This document shows positions 51,136 through 62,030 of a stretch of 64,000 nucleotides of DNA, piece by piece; position 1 is the first letter of the stretch; each line of letters begins with the position of its first letter. The position numbers were made by a program, and so were the translations under genes. Source of the stretch: Diplonema papillatum (lineage: Eukaryota; Euglenozoa; Diplonemea; Diplonemida; Diplonemidae); contig JAPJBO010000083.1 of NCBI GenBank assembly GCA_030068145.1, positions 310,001 to 374,000 of the forward strand, written 5' to 3'. The notes under the pieces were generated by a model, which did not search any database, was not told the origin of the DNA, and saw only the letters and a program-made list of their open reading frames with translations.

Positions 51136-51364
51136 GCTGTAGTCCTTCGTGTATGGAGGCGGTGGGGTTTCGCTTCGTGAGGCTGGCTGGGTTGCCGTGC
51201 ACTGTCTCTTCCAGGAGCTGAACAACGTATGTTGCCCTAGCATGTCCTTCCTTTTCCCCGGCATTGTCCCGGCCCCATCCTGAGTTGGGCGTGATAGAAT
51301 CCACCACTGCGGTTGGAAGTTCGGCTGTGTCTCGCCGGGTTGGGCCGCTTGCTCGCCTCCATGA

Positions 51365-51450
51365 CCCCCCCCCCCCTATGACCCCCCTGGACCCCCCCAT
51401 GACCCCCCTATGGACCCCCTATGGGCCCCCCCATGACCCCCTATGACTGC
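51365..51450. repeat. C-rich minisatellite, followed by a poly-T run
   Basis: Degenerate CCCCCCTATGA / CCCCCCATGA units of 10-12 bp. A poly-T run of about 24 nt lies at 51486-51509. Confidence 0.9.
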
Positions 51451-51927
51451 TGTGGTAGCCTACCCACACCCGCCAGCCCGTGGGTTTTTTTTTTTTTTTT
51501 TTTTTTTTTGAGGATGGACGGGTGACCCGCCCATCTAGACCGGCGTATAAATCCCTGGTTACCTCACCCAACCGCTGCAGTGCATAACCCCCTGTTCGCG
51601 GTTTTAAAACTTTAGGAGTTTTTTTCACCGCGCAGTGTCTTTGTCCGGTCCTTTGCTCCTTTGCTGAGCCCTACTTGTGATATAAGCTTTACATTTGAGA
51701 CGACGTCAAACCCCCTTGTGGCATCGTCTCCTATGTACTGGAGCAGCGTCCGGACACCATCGGTGACACGGTACTATTCCCAGAAGAACTCCAACAGCCG
51801 ATCGGTGGAACAGTACTGTTGTAAGAGTGGCAAACGGCGGTGAAAAGGGGAACAGAGCAGCTTTGCATAGCCTGTCTATCCCTTCAGCCCACCCAAGGGC
51901 TAATTGCCAGATTTCATAACCGTGAGA

Positions 51928-52240
51928 AATACTCGAGGGACTGCCTTGTGCTCATTTTCGACGGAGGCTAGAGGGGGAAAACAATACAACTACAAGGTGG
52001 TCTTTTTTGTTGAACGCGAACGCCCGCCACCAAACCCAGATTGACCTGTGTTTCGTGTGGGCTACAGCACATTTAGCTCCTTTGATCTTGAAATGTTGTT
52101 GCGATCGTGGGGAGCCATCGGCATGCCGATGAGTACCGCGCTATGCAATGGAATATTGTCATTTACCTCCTTTGATCTTTCGCAACTGGCAGTCTCCTCA
52201 AGCATTTCCTACAAAGCAGGTGGCTTATACAAAAAAGACC
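51928..52240 (+). repeat. Repeat B copy with the GTGGGGAG middle block
   Basis: AAATACTCGAGGGACTGCC to CTACAAAGCAGGTGGCTTAT, with GTTGTTGCGATCGTGGGGAG and GGCATGCCGATGA in the middle as in 39668-39940. The following 52240-52790 shows no supported gene. Confidence 0.92.
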
Positions 52241-52793
52241 ACCCTACCCCTGAACCCGACACACTGGCGATGAACAACGGCACCTTGCGGTATCGTAGAG
52301 GAGCTGCATTGCTCCATTCCCACAAAAGCAGCGTGTTGCATCCCTTCATGCGGTGGCTCTGGGGGGCCCGGGGAAACGTGGCGCACGTTTCCAATAAACC
52401 TGCGGTTCGGAAGTTCTTTTTAGGAGAGCGGGAAAATGCAAGAACCTGCTCGGGTTTGCGGGTTTGCTCGAAAAGGCACGCGCGCAACACGAGTCCTCAG
52501 GATCATGGCCCCTTTTGCAACTGTGGGTGAGTTCCTTCCTTGTTTTTCATGGATCGCAAAGGAAGAGTGGTCGCACAGTCCACCTGGCAGGACAGTGTTG
52601 GAAAGGCTTGCAGTTTCGAATTCGTAACACGTCGAGTTCCGGATGTACAGCTAGCTGGTGCACGCCAAGACGGCATACCAGCAGGAGCATCACCCCAGTG
52701 CTAGCTGGTGCATGCCATGCGGCGTACCAAACTCCTAGCGAACGAACACCCTCGGAAGCCATAGCACCTATGTCCTGCTGGCACGTGCATCTC

Positions 52794-53009
<216 letters not shown>

Positions 53010-53088
53010 CACACCACACTACAACACAACATCAAACTGCACACACACTACACTTCACCACTACACACACTACACTAAGTTGGTTCAG

Positions 53089-53121
53089 CGTCACTTAGAG
53101 CGAGCTCACTCTAAGTGACAA
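53089..53121. repeat. Small foldback
   Basis: GTCACTTAGAG and CTCTAAGTGAC (11-bp arms) flank an 8-nt loop CGAGCTCA, exactly at the left edge of the duplicated methyltransferase fragment. Confidence 0.9.
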
Positions 53122-53136
53122 CCACCAAAAATGCGT

Positions 53137-53575
53137 CCGACGCGACGACGGAACCAATCGCTCGGGGGAAGAACCGGGCCGTTCGCGGCGTGTGTAGGGC
53201 CCCGAGCCAGCGGCGACGCGTGCGTTAGACGAAGGTGAACATGATGTGGTGCGTGTCTTCGTCTTCGAGGAGGGTCATGGTCTCGTCGAGGGTGAGGTGC
53301 GCCTGCAGCGACTCGAGCGACTGCTCCAACGACACGCGGCCGAGCCGGGTGGCCAGGTACAGCGTGTTGCCGCGGGCGGCGCACCGGTGGTGCAGCACCG
53401 TCTTCGTGAGCGGCTTCACGGCGCTGCTCTCGTAGTTGACGTCAGCGGCCAGGAAAGCTCCTAGCTCCGCATCCTGCGGACGGAACCAATCGAGGACACA
53501 CGCTTCGAGTTCGGAGAGGACTGGATACCGTGCACTGTTGTGCTGGGACGCCGTCAGGAGGTTGGCGACTGACTC
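53137..53575 (-). pseudogene. 3'-half copy of the Methyltransf_16 gene
   Basis: Near-identical to 53580-54015. The last 64 codons stay open (stop at 53225) with a few substitutions (DETMTLLEDEDTHHIMFTFV versus the parent). A 9-nt deletion at about 53452 removes three codons from the conserved strand before the DVNYE motif, and the 5' half with the SAM-binding motif is absent. It sits 3' of the parent on the same strand. Confidence 0.92.
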
Positions 53576-53661
53576 CGACCCGACGACGGAACCAATCGCT
53601 CGGAGGAGGAAGTAGCAGTTCGCGGCGTGTGTAGGGCCCCGAGCCAGCGGCGACGCGTGCG

Positions 53662-54315
53662 TCAGACGAAGGTGAACATGACGTGGTGCGCGTCTTCATC
53701 TTCGAGGAGGGTCGTGGTCGCGTCGAGGGTGAGGTGCGCCTGCAGCGACTCGAGCGACTGCTCCAACGACACGCGGCCGAGCCGGGTGGCCAGGTACAGC
53801 GTGTTGCCGCGAGCGGCGCACCGGTGGTGCAGCACCGTCTTCGTGAGCGGCTTCACGGCGCTGCTCTCGTAGTTGACGTCAGCGGCCAGGATCACGGGGA
53901 AAGCTCCTAGCTCCGCATCCTGCGGACGGAACCAATCGAGGACACACGCTTCGAGTTCGGAGAGGACTGGATACCGTGCACTGTTGTGCCGGGCCGCCGT
54001 CAGGAGGTTGGCGACTGCCTCAGGAGACAAGTCCGACGCGACCACCCTCGCCGCCCCGCACAGGAGGGCGACTAAGGAGGGGAGGCCCAACCCGCAGCCA
54101 AGTTCTAGCACTTGCTTCCCTTTAACCATCTCCTTGTGGTCGCACAGGTGCTCGGCCAGCATCATACTCGACCTCCAGACGTGCACTCGGTGCAGCGGCA
54201 GCCGCAGAACGAATTCTCGGACCGCAACGTCTTGCCAGCTGGCGGTCTCATCCTCTTCTTCTTCGCTGAGATCCGCGTCGAACACGTTCACGCAGTCTTC
54301 GTCGGAATCCGACAT
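53662..54315 (-). CDS. Methyltransf_16-family (METTL21/METTL23/EEF2KMT-like) protein methyltransferase
   Basis: 217 residues from ATG 54315 (an in-frame GTG precedes it). Acidic N-terminus (DSDED, SEEEEDE), then HRVHVWRSSMMLAEHL corresponding to the family's (V/T)W-x-x-(A/S)-x-LAxxL segment. The SAM-binding motif is VLELGCGLGLPSL (Gly73-Gly77) and Asp95 lies in VVASDLSP. The post-II motif VILAADVNYE (about 141-150) corresponds to the family's D-x-x-Y/F catalytic-site strand. Family members methylate Lys (eEF2, eEF1A, Hsp70, histones) or Arg; the substrate here cannot be told. Length is typical. Two decayed partial copies lie downstream. Intronless. Confidence 0.85.
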   Translation of the reverse strand: MSDSDEDCVNVFDADLSEEEEDETASWQDVAVREFVLRLPLHRVHVWRSSMMLAEHLCDHKEMVKGKQVLELGCGLGLPSLVALLCGAARVVASDLSPEAVANLLTAARHNSARYPVLSELEACVLDWFRPQDAELGAFPVILAADVNYESSAVKPLTKTVLHHRCAARGNTLYLATRLGRVSLEQSLESLQAHLTLDATTTLLEDEDAHHVMFTFV

Positions 54316-54574
54316 CACCCCCCTTGCTTTGTTTTATTTTTTTGAGGAACAGACCTATTTTCGAGTGCATCTCCCACACGGAACAAAACCTTTTCGCGGC
54401 TCCCCTGTGCGGCAGGACCTTTTTGCAGTCTAGCTGTTCTTTCAGCTTATCGACAATTTAGCGCAGGTTGCGCGCACTCTCGTGTTAACGACGAGAACGT
54501 GTGCCGGCAACCTCCGCTCGTTTGCGGGAGTATTGAGAGTATTTTGAAGTTTTTGGGGAGGTACCGTGGTAAGG

Positions 54575-54760
54575 ATGGCAACGACTGGCACGACTGCAAA
54601 CGGGCAGACTTCTCGATCCGGACCCCTGGACCGTGTCAGTCTCCGCTCAGTGCTGGGCACGAAACTGAAAATCGACGCACGACGCAAACGCCAATGCATG
54701 TTAGACACTGTCCTTCGCGCTGAAGAACACAGGGGTTTAGCTCGTGATTCGAATCCCTGA
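54575..54760 (+). CDS. Small hypothetical protein divergent from the methyltransferase gene
   Basis: 61 residues from ATG 54575, which follows GGTAAG/G. Coding-like composition with LDRVSLRSVLGTKLKIDARR and DTVLRAEEHRGLARDSN to TGA. May be a single exon or part of a spliced gene. No family recognised. Confidence 0.35.
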   Translation: MATTGTTANGQTSRSGPLDRVSLRSVLGTKLKIDARRKRQCMLDTVLRAEEHRGLARDSNP

Positions 54761-55604
54761 ATCGCCGTTCCGGAAAACTATTCATGCACCGGTCGTTCCT
54801 TCGCGGAGAACCTGAAGCTCGCTACGCTGAATAGGCGCACGTCTTTTTCCGCGACATTCGCATGAGCAGTAACATCACCAAAGACACCGAGGGGGGTTTG
54901 TGATACTAAGACCAAAGTCAGGCGAGCAAGACTTAAGCTGAGACAAGACGGAACCCAGACGAGTCAGGCGTAGTTCGAAGTCGTTCGAAAGCACGGGGAT
55001 CAGAACAGAAGGAAAAGCGGAGGGAGGTTCCTCCGACGGAGGAATACTCGGAGGTGCCGCGCAGTGCTCGTTTCAGAGGGTCGATGGGGGGAACAAAGAT
55101 ACGTTGCAAATAGCCTGGATTGAAATAGGTATTTTGAGAGTGCAAGTTCGCTTAGGGATTGGAGTGCAAATTCACTTCACTACACAATAATTCGAGAATT
55201 CGTACGCTTATCGTATAGACCTTTAGAGGCAGCACATTTCGCAACTAGCGGTCCCTCGAGTATTCCCTACAAAGCAAGTGCGTAAGCGAAAGCCGGCGAC
55301 TCGAAGCAATGGGCAACGAGTGATAGAAGCCCTGTTCTGCATCCCGTTTGCAGTCGTATGAACCTTCTGAGATGCGAGAATCTTTCGCCACAAAAAGAAG
55401 AGAGGTGCGACAGGCGAGCCCGATACAGGGGGTTCTGCCTGGGGTTTCCCAGTTTTCTTTGCCAGGGTATCGAACATGCGGATCAAGCCCTATTTGTAGT
55501 TTGGAAGGTCGGCAGTTCAGATTCTCCGGCTGACCGTATGGGGGGGGAAGAAGGGGACTGCAAAAACGTGCGCAAAACACCGCACTCTGGTCCCGTCTGC
55601 GCTG

Positions 55605-55695
55605 TGTTTCGGTCCTTTAAGCCACGGATACATAAGGCGGACCATCATCAGCGCGGAACCTGAGTGTCTGCAGACAGGACTGCGGTGTGAGTCTG
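55605..55695 (+). repeat. Repeat H copy
   Basis: TTTCGGTCCTTTAAGCCAC, CATCATCAGCGCG and CTGCAGACAGGACTGCGG, matching 5690-5775. Confidence 0.8.
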
Positions 55696-56127
55696 GTTTG
55701 TCAGGCGGCTGTTCGTAGCTCGTCACAGCCAGGACCACCCGTGCTAGTAGAGCACAGGCGAATCCGTCACGGGGAGAAGGCCCCTACAACCGTGTCTGAG
55801 CAATCAGACAAAACACTCAGGGCACTCGCCCTGATGGTGACTGCGACTCGCTAGGCAGCACTAACTTGGGGGGGGGGAAGGAGGGGAGAGGGAAGGGGAA
55901 AACACGTCGTTTTCGTCGCCCGTTATCAGACTGTTTCACGGTTCACTCACGAAAGACCGTCGTACCGGGCTAGACGCTTTGTACCAATCCGCCCCCGCCC
56001 CCTATGACCCTGCACGAGCTCACGGCGGCCGCGGCCCGCTGTGCTGGCCGGTGTCCTGGTCGACTACGACCAGGTATCCTAGCAGCCCCGCTACATTCAC
56101 ACGTTGCAGCCCAATCAATATGTTGCA

Positions 56128-56335
56128 AAAATACTCGAGGGGCTGCCTGGTGCTCCTTTCGACGGAGGGAAGAAACAACACGACTACAAAGTGGGGTCTT
56201 TTTTCGTTGCACGCTTACGCCCAAACCCAGATTTACCTGTGGTTTATGTGGGCTGCAAGCACGTTTCGCACCTGGCAGCCTCCTCAAGTATTTCCTGCGA
56301 ATCAGGTGCTGCTACAAAGAAAGTATCACCTCAAA
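56128..56335 (+). repeat. Repeat B copy (shortened)
   Basis: AAAATACTCGAGGGGCTGCC to CCTCAAGTATTTCCTGCGAA, lacking several middle blocks. Confidence 0.9.
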
Positions 56336-56854
56336 AGGCGTGAATAGCCGGTGAAAGTGGAACAAACAGACAACGCTACTGCTCGCCGTCGAATACCCCA
56401 CGCACGGGGATACGACGACTCCCTTCCGTTACTGGAAGGCGAGGGAGGGCACTGCACGTGCGTGTGCTGCACTGGGAGCTTCCGTCAGCCAGGGGGAGGC
56501 CCATGCCAGCTCGTTGCGGCAAGGGAGAGGGGCGGCGGGTGGCAGATGGGGGAGGGGGGGGGGGGGGGGGGGGGGGGGAAGAAAGCAATTTCCTTATTTT
56601 GGTTGGATGCTTGTGAAAGCCGCAGCCGCAGACCGCGGGCCCCACTGTCTTCCCTGTTTGCGCAAAGACATGAGAGCGGTGTTGTCCACAGCAGGGAGAG
56701 GAGCAAGGGCGCAAGCTAACTGCGCTACCTTTGCATGGCACATCCCAGCTAGCCGTCTCGACGGGCTCGCGTTCAGTGCAATCCGCCAAGCCCCAAGGTT
56801 CCCCACGCAGTGCGGGAAATCGGGAGCCACTTCAACCGGTGGGCCTACTGATCT

Positions 56855-57060
56855 ATGAATTCGGCGGTGCTCTGGTCGAATTCCTCGCTGGGGTGTCTTC
56901 TCTTAGCGTTTATTGTGGTTTAGAGGTTCGGTGGTTTAGGGTCTCCGGTTGACCATTGAGGCTGTGAGGCGGGTAGTACGAGGGATGTAGGCATGATTAC
57001 ACACTTTAACTACGGCTAGCCAAGTTTCTAAGTGTTGCGACCGACACCAATCGTACGGGG
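56855..57060 (+). repeat. Repeat J/A composite at the 3' side of the carbonic anhydrase gene
   Basis: GAATTCGGCGGTGCTCTGG, TCCTCGCTGGGGTGTCTTC, GGTTTAGAGGTTCGGTGG. The same junction sequence recurs at 57972-58060 and 58395-58480, so the gene and its partial copy lie between copies of this element. Confidence 0.88.
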
Positions 57061-57156
57061 TGTGTGTTGGTCTTTTGTGAGCTTGTGAGCTTTGACGGCG
57101 CGAAGCCTCTGGTAGCCGCTGAACCGCCGGAGAAGGGGGGGGGGCGGGGGGCGCGC

Positions 57157-57939
57157 TTAGATGAGGTCGTAAACGTGGCGGAGCTGCGAGACCTCTTGTT
57201 TGAAGTTGATGTCGAGCTTTTGGAGGACGCCGTCGGCGGGGTCGAACACCATCGCGTGGACTCGCGGCGTCGCGAACGGGTACTTCGACTTGTCCGACGT
57301 GCGGGCCCGGTGCTTCTGCACGCACGAGCTCTTGAACACGTTCAAGCACTGCTCTTTGACGTTCAGCTCCACGAGGCGCCGCAGCTGCTTTTCCTCGTCT
57401 TCGATCGCGCCGAGCTCGTCGTCGTGCAGCCTGCGGACGTCTCGCACGTGCCGGATCCAGTTCTCCAACAATCCGATGTCTTGTGTCTTCGCTGAGTTCC
57501 TCACGGCCCCGCAGTCGTAGTGCCCGCAGACGATGATGTGCGGGACCTCCAGGAAGTCGACCGCGTATTCCAGAACCGAAAGGAAGTTCAGATCGTTCGG
57601 GCACAGGTTCCCGACGTTTCTGTGGACGAACAACTCGGCCTGCCGGAGGCCCATCAGCTGCCCTGGGTCTACGCGCGCGTCACTGCAACCGATGTACAAG
57701 TACTTCGGCTGTTGCGGCTGCCCGAGGACCTTGAAGAAGTCCGGGTCCGTCTCATTCTTCCGGGTTACCCACTCGCGGTTGTTCTTGATGACCGCGTCCA
57801 GGTCCCGGTCGTCGCCTTCGGTCGCCGAGCACCGGCAGCGTGCCTGCACGCCCGGCAGCCGGGCCGGCGGGGCTTGCACCGCCTGCGACGACGACGGGTG
57901 CTGCAGGCTGTGCAGAACGACGCGAGTGCCGCGGAACAT
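57157..57939 (-). CDS. Beta-class carbonic anhydrase
   Basis: 260 residues; interconverts CO2 and bicarbonate using a Zn ion. Ligands are visible: Cys85 in GCSDARV with the Asp87/Arg89 dyad, then His140 and Cys143 in CGHYDCGAV; FVHRNVGN (about 104-111) is the family's RN-x-(A/G)-N stretch. Residues 1-40 are Arg/Ala/Ser-rich and poor in acids (MFRGTRVVLHSLQHPSSS), compatible with a mitochondrial presequence, though this is not proven. The C-terminal region (about 150-260) carries the helices and strand usual for the fold, ending VYDLI. Intronless; an A-rich leader precedes the ATG. A deleted partial copy lies just upstream at 58150-58360. Confidence 0.95.
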   Translation of the reverse strand: MFRGTRVVLHSLQHPSSSQAVQAPPARLPGVQARCRCSATEGDDRDLDAVIKNNREWVTRKNETDPDFFKVLGQPQQPKYLYIGCSDARVDPGQLMGLRQAELFVHRNVGNLCPNDLNFLSVLEYAVDFLEVPHIIVCGHYDCGAVRNSAKTQDIGLLENWIRHVRDVRRLHDDELGAIEDEEKQLRRLVELNVKEQCLNVFKSSCVQKHRARTSDKSKYPFATPRVHAMVFDPADGVLQKLDINFKQEVSQLRHVYDLI

Positions 57940-58149
57940 CTTTTCCCTTTACTTTTTGGTGTCTCGGGGCTTCTCTTCGTCCCTGGTTGACGTGAATTCG
58001 GCGGTGGAACGGACACCCTGGTCAAATTCCTCGCTGAGGTGTCTTTTTTTTTGAGGGCAAGTTCACTTAGAGATTCGTATCGTCTATTAATGTGTGTACC
58101 GTATGCAGGCAGTGGCAGTACATGTGCTTGTGCGTGTGTCTTTGTTGCC

Positions 58150-58400
58150 ACCGATGCAATCGATGTACAAAAGCACTTCGGCTGCTGCGGCTGCCCGAGG
58201 ACCTTGAAGAAGTCCTCCGTCTCATTCTTCCGAGCTACCCACTCACGGTTGTTCTTGATGCCGGGCCGGCGGGGCTTGCACCGCCTGCGACGGCGACGGG
58301 TGCTGCAGGCTGTGCAGAACGACGCGAGTGCCGCGGAACATCTTTTCTCTTTACTCTTTGGTGTCTCGGGGCTTCTCTTTGTCCCTGGTTGACATGAATT
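58150..58400 (-). pseudogene. Internally deleted 5' copy of the carbonic anhydrase gene
   Basis: Matches the parent from the leader and ATG (58339-58337) through about codon 27, then skips about 69 nt and resumes to about codon 83, with a further 3-nt loss. It ends before the first zinc ligand. Shares the upstream flank (CCCCGAGACACCAAAGAGTAAAG, shown in parts) and repeat J. Confidence 0.92.
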
Positions 58401-59640
58401 CGGCGGTGCTCTGGTCGAATTCCTCGCTGGGGTGTCTTCTCTTAGCGTTTATTGTGATTTAGAGGTTCGGTGTTTTAGGGTCTCCGGACCATTGAGGCTG
58501 TGAGGCGGGTAGTATGAGGGTAGTAGGTATGCATATACACTCTAACTACGGCTAGCCATGTTTGTATGTGTTGCGACCGACACCAAGAAGTAATTCGCTT
58601 TGAATTTAGTCTTGGGCCCCCCACGCGCGGTTTTAGAGTGAAAGTTCGCAGGGGTTTGATGCTGGAAGGTCCCCGTTCGTGATCATCTCAGGTCCTCCTT
58701 GCCTTACCGTGGGCACTTCACGTGTACCTTCCTCTGTGCATCGATCGGGCGGTCCTTGCTTACAGCCAGCAGGCTACCGAGGACCGTGTGCTTGTGCACT
58801 CTTCCACGAAGCTCTACCGGTGAGGAGGTTCAAAAACTTGCCAGGCTGGCTTGTCGCCGTCGAACGTGTTTCGGTGACGAGCTGTATATGTACGCAAATG
58901 AAAAGAGGAGGGGCAAACCCAGAAAACTCACACTCAAAGTCTCTCAGAGAAAAATACGCCCGTGGAGGGGTGGGTGCAAAGGCAAAAAAGAAAAGGCGAA
59001 GAAGCGCCAGAAGAAAAACAATAAAATCCTCACTCCTATGCTTGTGTCTGTGACTCTCGTCCACCGCTCCTGCCCTGCTTGCCGCGCGCCGTATGGTTGG
59101 AGCGAAAGGTGAAGCCAGAAGGCTGCTAATCTTGCTGCTGACCACATGAAGTGGTGCAAGCAAGCTACTTTGTTTCTCTGGACGGATTGGAGCGGCAACC
59201 CTGTCGTTCGGATTATTATTAGTCTTCAAAGGAACAAGTTTCTTTTCCTACAAAAAGAAAAGCATACACCCCACATGCGAACACCTGCGCGCAATGTCGC
59301 AGAGAGATTGAACCGAGCGCGAACCGAAATAAGAGCTGCAGTAGAATCGGAAAAAGACCGAAAGTGCAGGCGACTTTCGAAGAGAAAAAAAACAGCAAAA
59401 AAAAGGAAAAGAAAAAAAAAAGCAGAAATAAAAAAGACGAAGAAGAAAAAAGAGGGCCCCGGAGGAGTTTTGAGCGCAAACTGCCTCGACCCCCCGCAGT
59501 GCAGGGGAGTGCAGGCGGGCTGCGCCTGGCAACTCTGAGTCGGTCGCGACTGCGGCACGAACACCCTACCAGGCGAGCCCTACCAGCTCGTTCAGCTACC
59601 GGACGCGGCTGCTGTGGATGGCAGGGTTGCAAAGGAAGCC
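58401..59640. other. Repeat A/J and gene-poor DNA
   Basis: Repeat J/A at 58395-58640 ends with AGTCTTGGGCCCCCCACG, as at 62003-62020. 59330-59460 is A-rich with lysine-like readings. No supported gene. Confidence 0.45.
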
Positions 59641-59642
59641 TG

Positions 59643-60040
59643 AAATACTCGAGGGCTGCCGTATGTTCTTCGAAGGAGGCTAGGGGGGAGAAACAATACA
59701 ACTACAGAGTGGGTCTTTTTTGCTGAACGCGTACGCCCGCCACTGAACCCAGATGAGACTGTGTTTCGTGTGGGCGTTACCTCCTTTGATCTTTTGCAGC
59801 TGACAGCCTCCTCGAGTACTTTTCCGGAAGCCCGGGAATAGTTGAGCTGCAGCTCTTGACAAAGATAGATGGAAAAAAGAAGGTGTTTTTATTCTTCGCT
59901 TTTTCTCGCGAACGGGGGGGATCGGTCCTGCTTTTGGCTTTGTAGGTTCTTCCCGACTCCCCAATTCGTGGTTAGCACAAACTCAAGAGGTTTAGTCAAC
60001 TATTCCCTGCAGTATCGGCATACTTTCAAAAAAAACAAAG
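59643..60040 (+). repeat. Repeat B copy followed by repeat I copy
   Basis: Repeat B: AAATACTCGAGGGCTGCC at 59644 to CCTCGAGTACTTTTCC at about 59815. Repeat I: TTTTTATTCTTCGCTTTTTC at about 59884 to CAACTATTCCCTGCAGTATC and CTTTCAAAA at about 60035. Confidence 0.88.
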
Positions 60041-60149
60041 ATGAATCTCCGAACTATGAAAGAACCGCGGGGCCGGGGCTCCCGGTCGCGAAGGCAGAAA
60101 TGCGCGGGCACACGACTGCGAGAGAGTCCCGCGAAACGCCTTGCCCCTT

Positions 60150-61511
60150 TCAGTTGAAAAGCGCCTTGTACTCGTCCGGGAGCTTGGTCGACGGGGCGTA
60201 TTTGTACGGGAACGGGTCGGCCTGTGTGTTTGTGTAATAATTGGAGTCTGCAGACGGCTCATTAAATCGGTGGCAATCTACGCGGGGAAGGTGCCTTTTG
60301 GGCCCAGTTGGATAACAATGGTAACTCCATTAATACTAATACATGTCCGAAGAATCCAACTCGATTCAACCCCGTGGCCTTAAAACCGCGGGGTCGAGGT
60401 GGATACAATTGACCGAGATAAGAACCAACGCTAGCAATAGCAGCGGTGTGTGGATGAAATAGGTCAATCGAGTGATAGCACACGACTTCAAGTCGGTGCA
60501 AGCCCGCAAGAGCTTCTGCCCTATCAGCTTTTGACGGTAGTGTAGTGGACTACCGTGGCTGTAACGGGTAACGGGGAATTAGGGTTCGATTCCGGAGAGG
60601 GAGCCTGAGAAACGGCTACCACATCTAAGGATGGCAGCAGGTACGCAAATTGCCCAATAGCAACACTGCTGAGGCAGCGAAGAGAAATAGCCTCGACACG
60701 TACTAAGTACGTTAGAAGCAATGGATGATATCTAAACCTGTCAATGAACACAATTGGTGGACAAGTCTGGTGCCAGCACCCGCGGTAATTCCAGCACCAA
60801 TAGCGTATATTAATGCTGCTGCTGTTAAAAAGCTCGTAGTTGGATCCAGAGCTCAGGTTGCAAGGTGGCCCAGTTTGCTGGGCATCAGCGAACTGCTGGT
60901 ATTCAGAAGAGGTGGCGTTTCATGTGTTTGTGTAATGGCGTTTCATGTGTCTGTGTAATAATTGGGAGGTGGCGTTTCATGTGTTTGTGTAATAATTGGG
61001 AGGTGGCGTTGCGGTGGCTGCTATCGCATGTTTCGCTCGCACACTGCAAGTAAAAAAGAAGGAAATACCGTCTTGTTGTGGTTCACCTCGACGTCTTTGC
61101 ACCACGCAATGCGTTCCTTGGCTCCTGCGTTCAGACCAGCCGCGGCGAAGAGAACGGTCGCGACGTTCTAGCGTTATTTGAGGATTAGAAGGTGGGTATT
61201 TTTCGGTATTTTAAAAGTCTCCGGTTGACCGTAGAGGCTTGGGTATGGAAGTGAGAGGGCGCCGTTCGTTTCGGGTGATGTGTCACTCCGTTGTGAAACC
61301 TTGTGAAGTCCCCTACGCGTTTTAGGGGGTGTTTGGGATTGGGTAGGTTGCCTACAGACCACGCGTTTCCGTAACCCCTGTTAGGCTCACGCTGATCGGC
61401 ACTGTATGGCAACGTGTGCTCGGTTGCGTGGCTCTCATGGCCGAGCACAGGTTTCACCTTGGATCGGAATATGTGCCTTACTCTTGGAAAGGCGTAAAAC
61501 TCGGGTAGCAT
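60150..61511 (-). CDS. Three-exon gene, 74-residue protein with one hydrophobic segment; SSU rRNA fragment in intron 2
   Basis: Exons on the minus strand: 61511-61458 (18 codons), 61167-61069 (33 codons), 60221-60150 (23 codons plus TGA). Both introns are phase 0. Donors are TCCAAG/GTGAAA and AAGACG/GTATTT; acceptors are AACGCTAG and ACACACAG. The ATG is 3 nt after TTTGCTCAG, fitting a spliced-leader acceptor. The protein runs FPRVRHIFRSK, a mildly hydrophobic Ala-rich helix (NVATVLFAAAGLNAGAK), a charged stretch, then DPFPYKYAPSTKLPDEY. It resembles small accessory subunits of mitochondrial inner-membrane complexes in size and shape only; no family recognised. Intron 2 (847 nt) contains the SSU rRNA fragment and a short direct repeat. 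Confidence 0.6.
60246..60912 (+). rRNA. SSU (18S-type) rRNA 5'-domain fragment, inside an intron
   Basis: Landmarks: CTCATTAAATC, GGTAGTGTAGTGGACTACCG, AATTAGGGTTCGATTCCGGA, GGCAGCAGGTACGCAAATTG, GGACAAGTCTGGTGCCAGCA followed by CCCGCGGTAATTCCAGC, and GCGTATATTAATGCTGCTGC. The CACCCGCGG form (instead of AGCCGCGG) and the GTAGTGTAGTGGACTACC helix are euglenozoan traits. Both the 5' end and everything beyond V4 are missing, so it cannot be a functional gene. Antisense to the gene at 60150-61511. Confidence 0.92.
60905..61010 (+). repeat. 34-bp direct repeat at the SSU fragment edge
   Basis: GGTGGCGTTTCATGTGTTTG followed by TGTAATAATTGGGA, in about three copies. A related GTGTTTGTGTAATAATTGG lies on the other side of the fragment at 60227-60245. 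Confidence 0.88.
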
Positions 61512-61804
61512 TTTCTGAGCAAATGTCACGTGCGCCTGTTTTCCAGACTGGCGCAGCTGTTCTGTTCGGAAGTAAGTGTGTGTGAGTAGCAGTGTAAATG
61601 AACGGCATTAGTGAATGACAATGTATGAGTGGCAAGAAGGGATCGATTCTCTTGACGCATCAAGCTATCCCCCCTGCCCAATGGGTAACAGGGTCGAAAA
61701 GAACAACGAAGAAAGGCATACTCTCATCTGGTGAAAGGGGGGCATTGTCCGGATGATTCGGTTTTTTTTTTTTTTCTTTCCGTGTGCTTCAACACCTGAG
61801 GCGG

Positions 61805-62030
61805 GGTGTTTAGAGTTAAAGTTCGCTTGAAATTCCGGGGTTTTAGGGTCTCCGTGTGACCGTTCATGAATTAGAGCAAGAAAGGGCTATGTGGTTACGG
61901 GTTGTATATTTAGACTAAATTAGTGCACGCTTTCGTTATGGGCTATGGCTAGCCATGTCCGGGACTGTTTGTGACCGACACCACGTAACATTCCTTCGTG
62001 GAGTGTAGTCTTGGGCCCCCCACGTTCTAC
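61805..62030 (+). repeat. Repeat A copy
   Basis: TTTAGAGTTAAAGTTCGCTT, TTTTAGGGTCTCCG, GGCTAGCCATGTCCGGGACT, GACCGACACCACG and AGTCTTGGGCCCCCCACG. A partial copy lies at 61205-61245 in intron 1 of the preceding gene. Confidence 0.85.

Larger units (their letters stand above)
54761..56850. other. Repeat-dominated intergenic stretch
   Basis: No supported gene. Holds partial repeat A (55130-55180), a partial right end of repeat B (55225-55285), repeat H (55605-55695), a repeat B copy (56128-56330), a poly-G run of about 30 nt (56550-56579) and G-rich DNA near 55870. Confidence 0.5.

Noticed and set aside
54735..54775. tRNA-like GATTCGAATCC motif
   Set aside because: No acceptor or D-arm pairing; it lies at the end of a coding-like frame.
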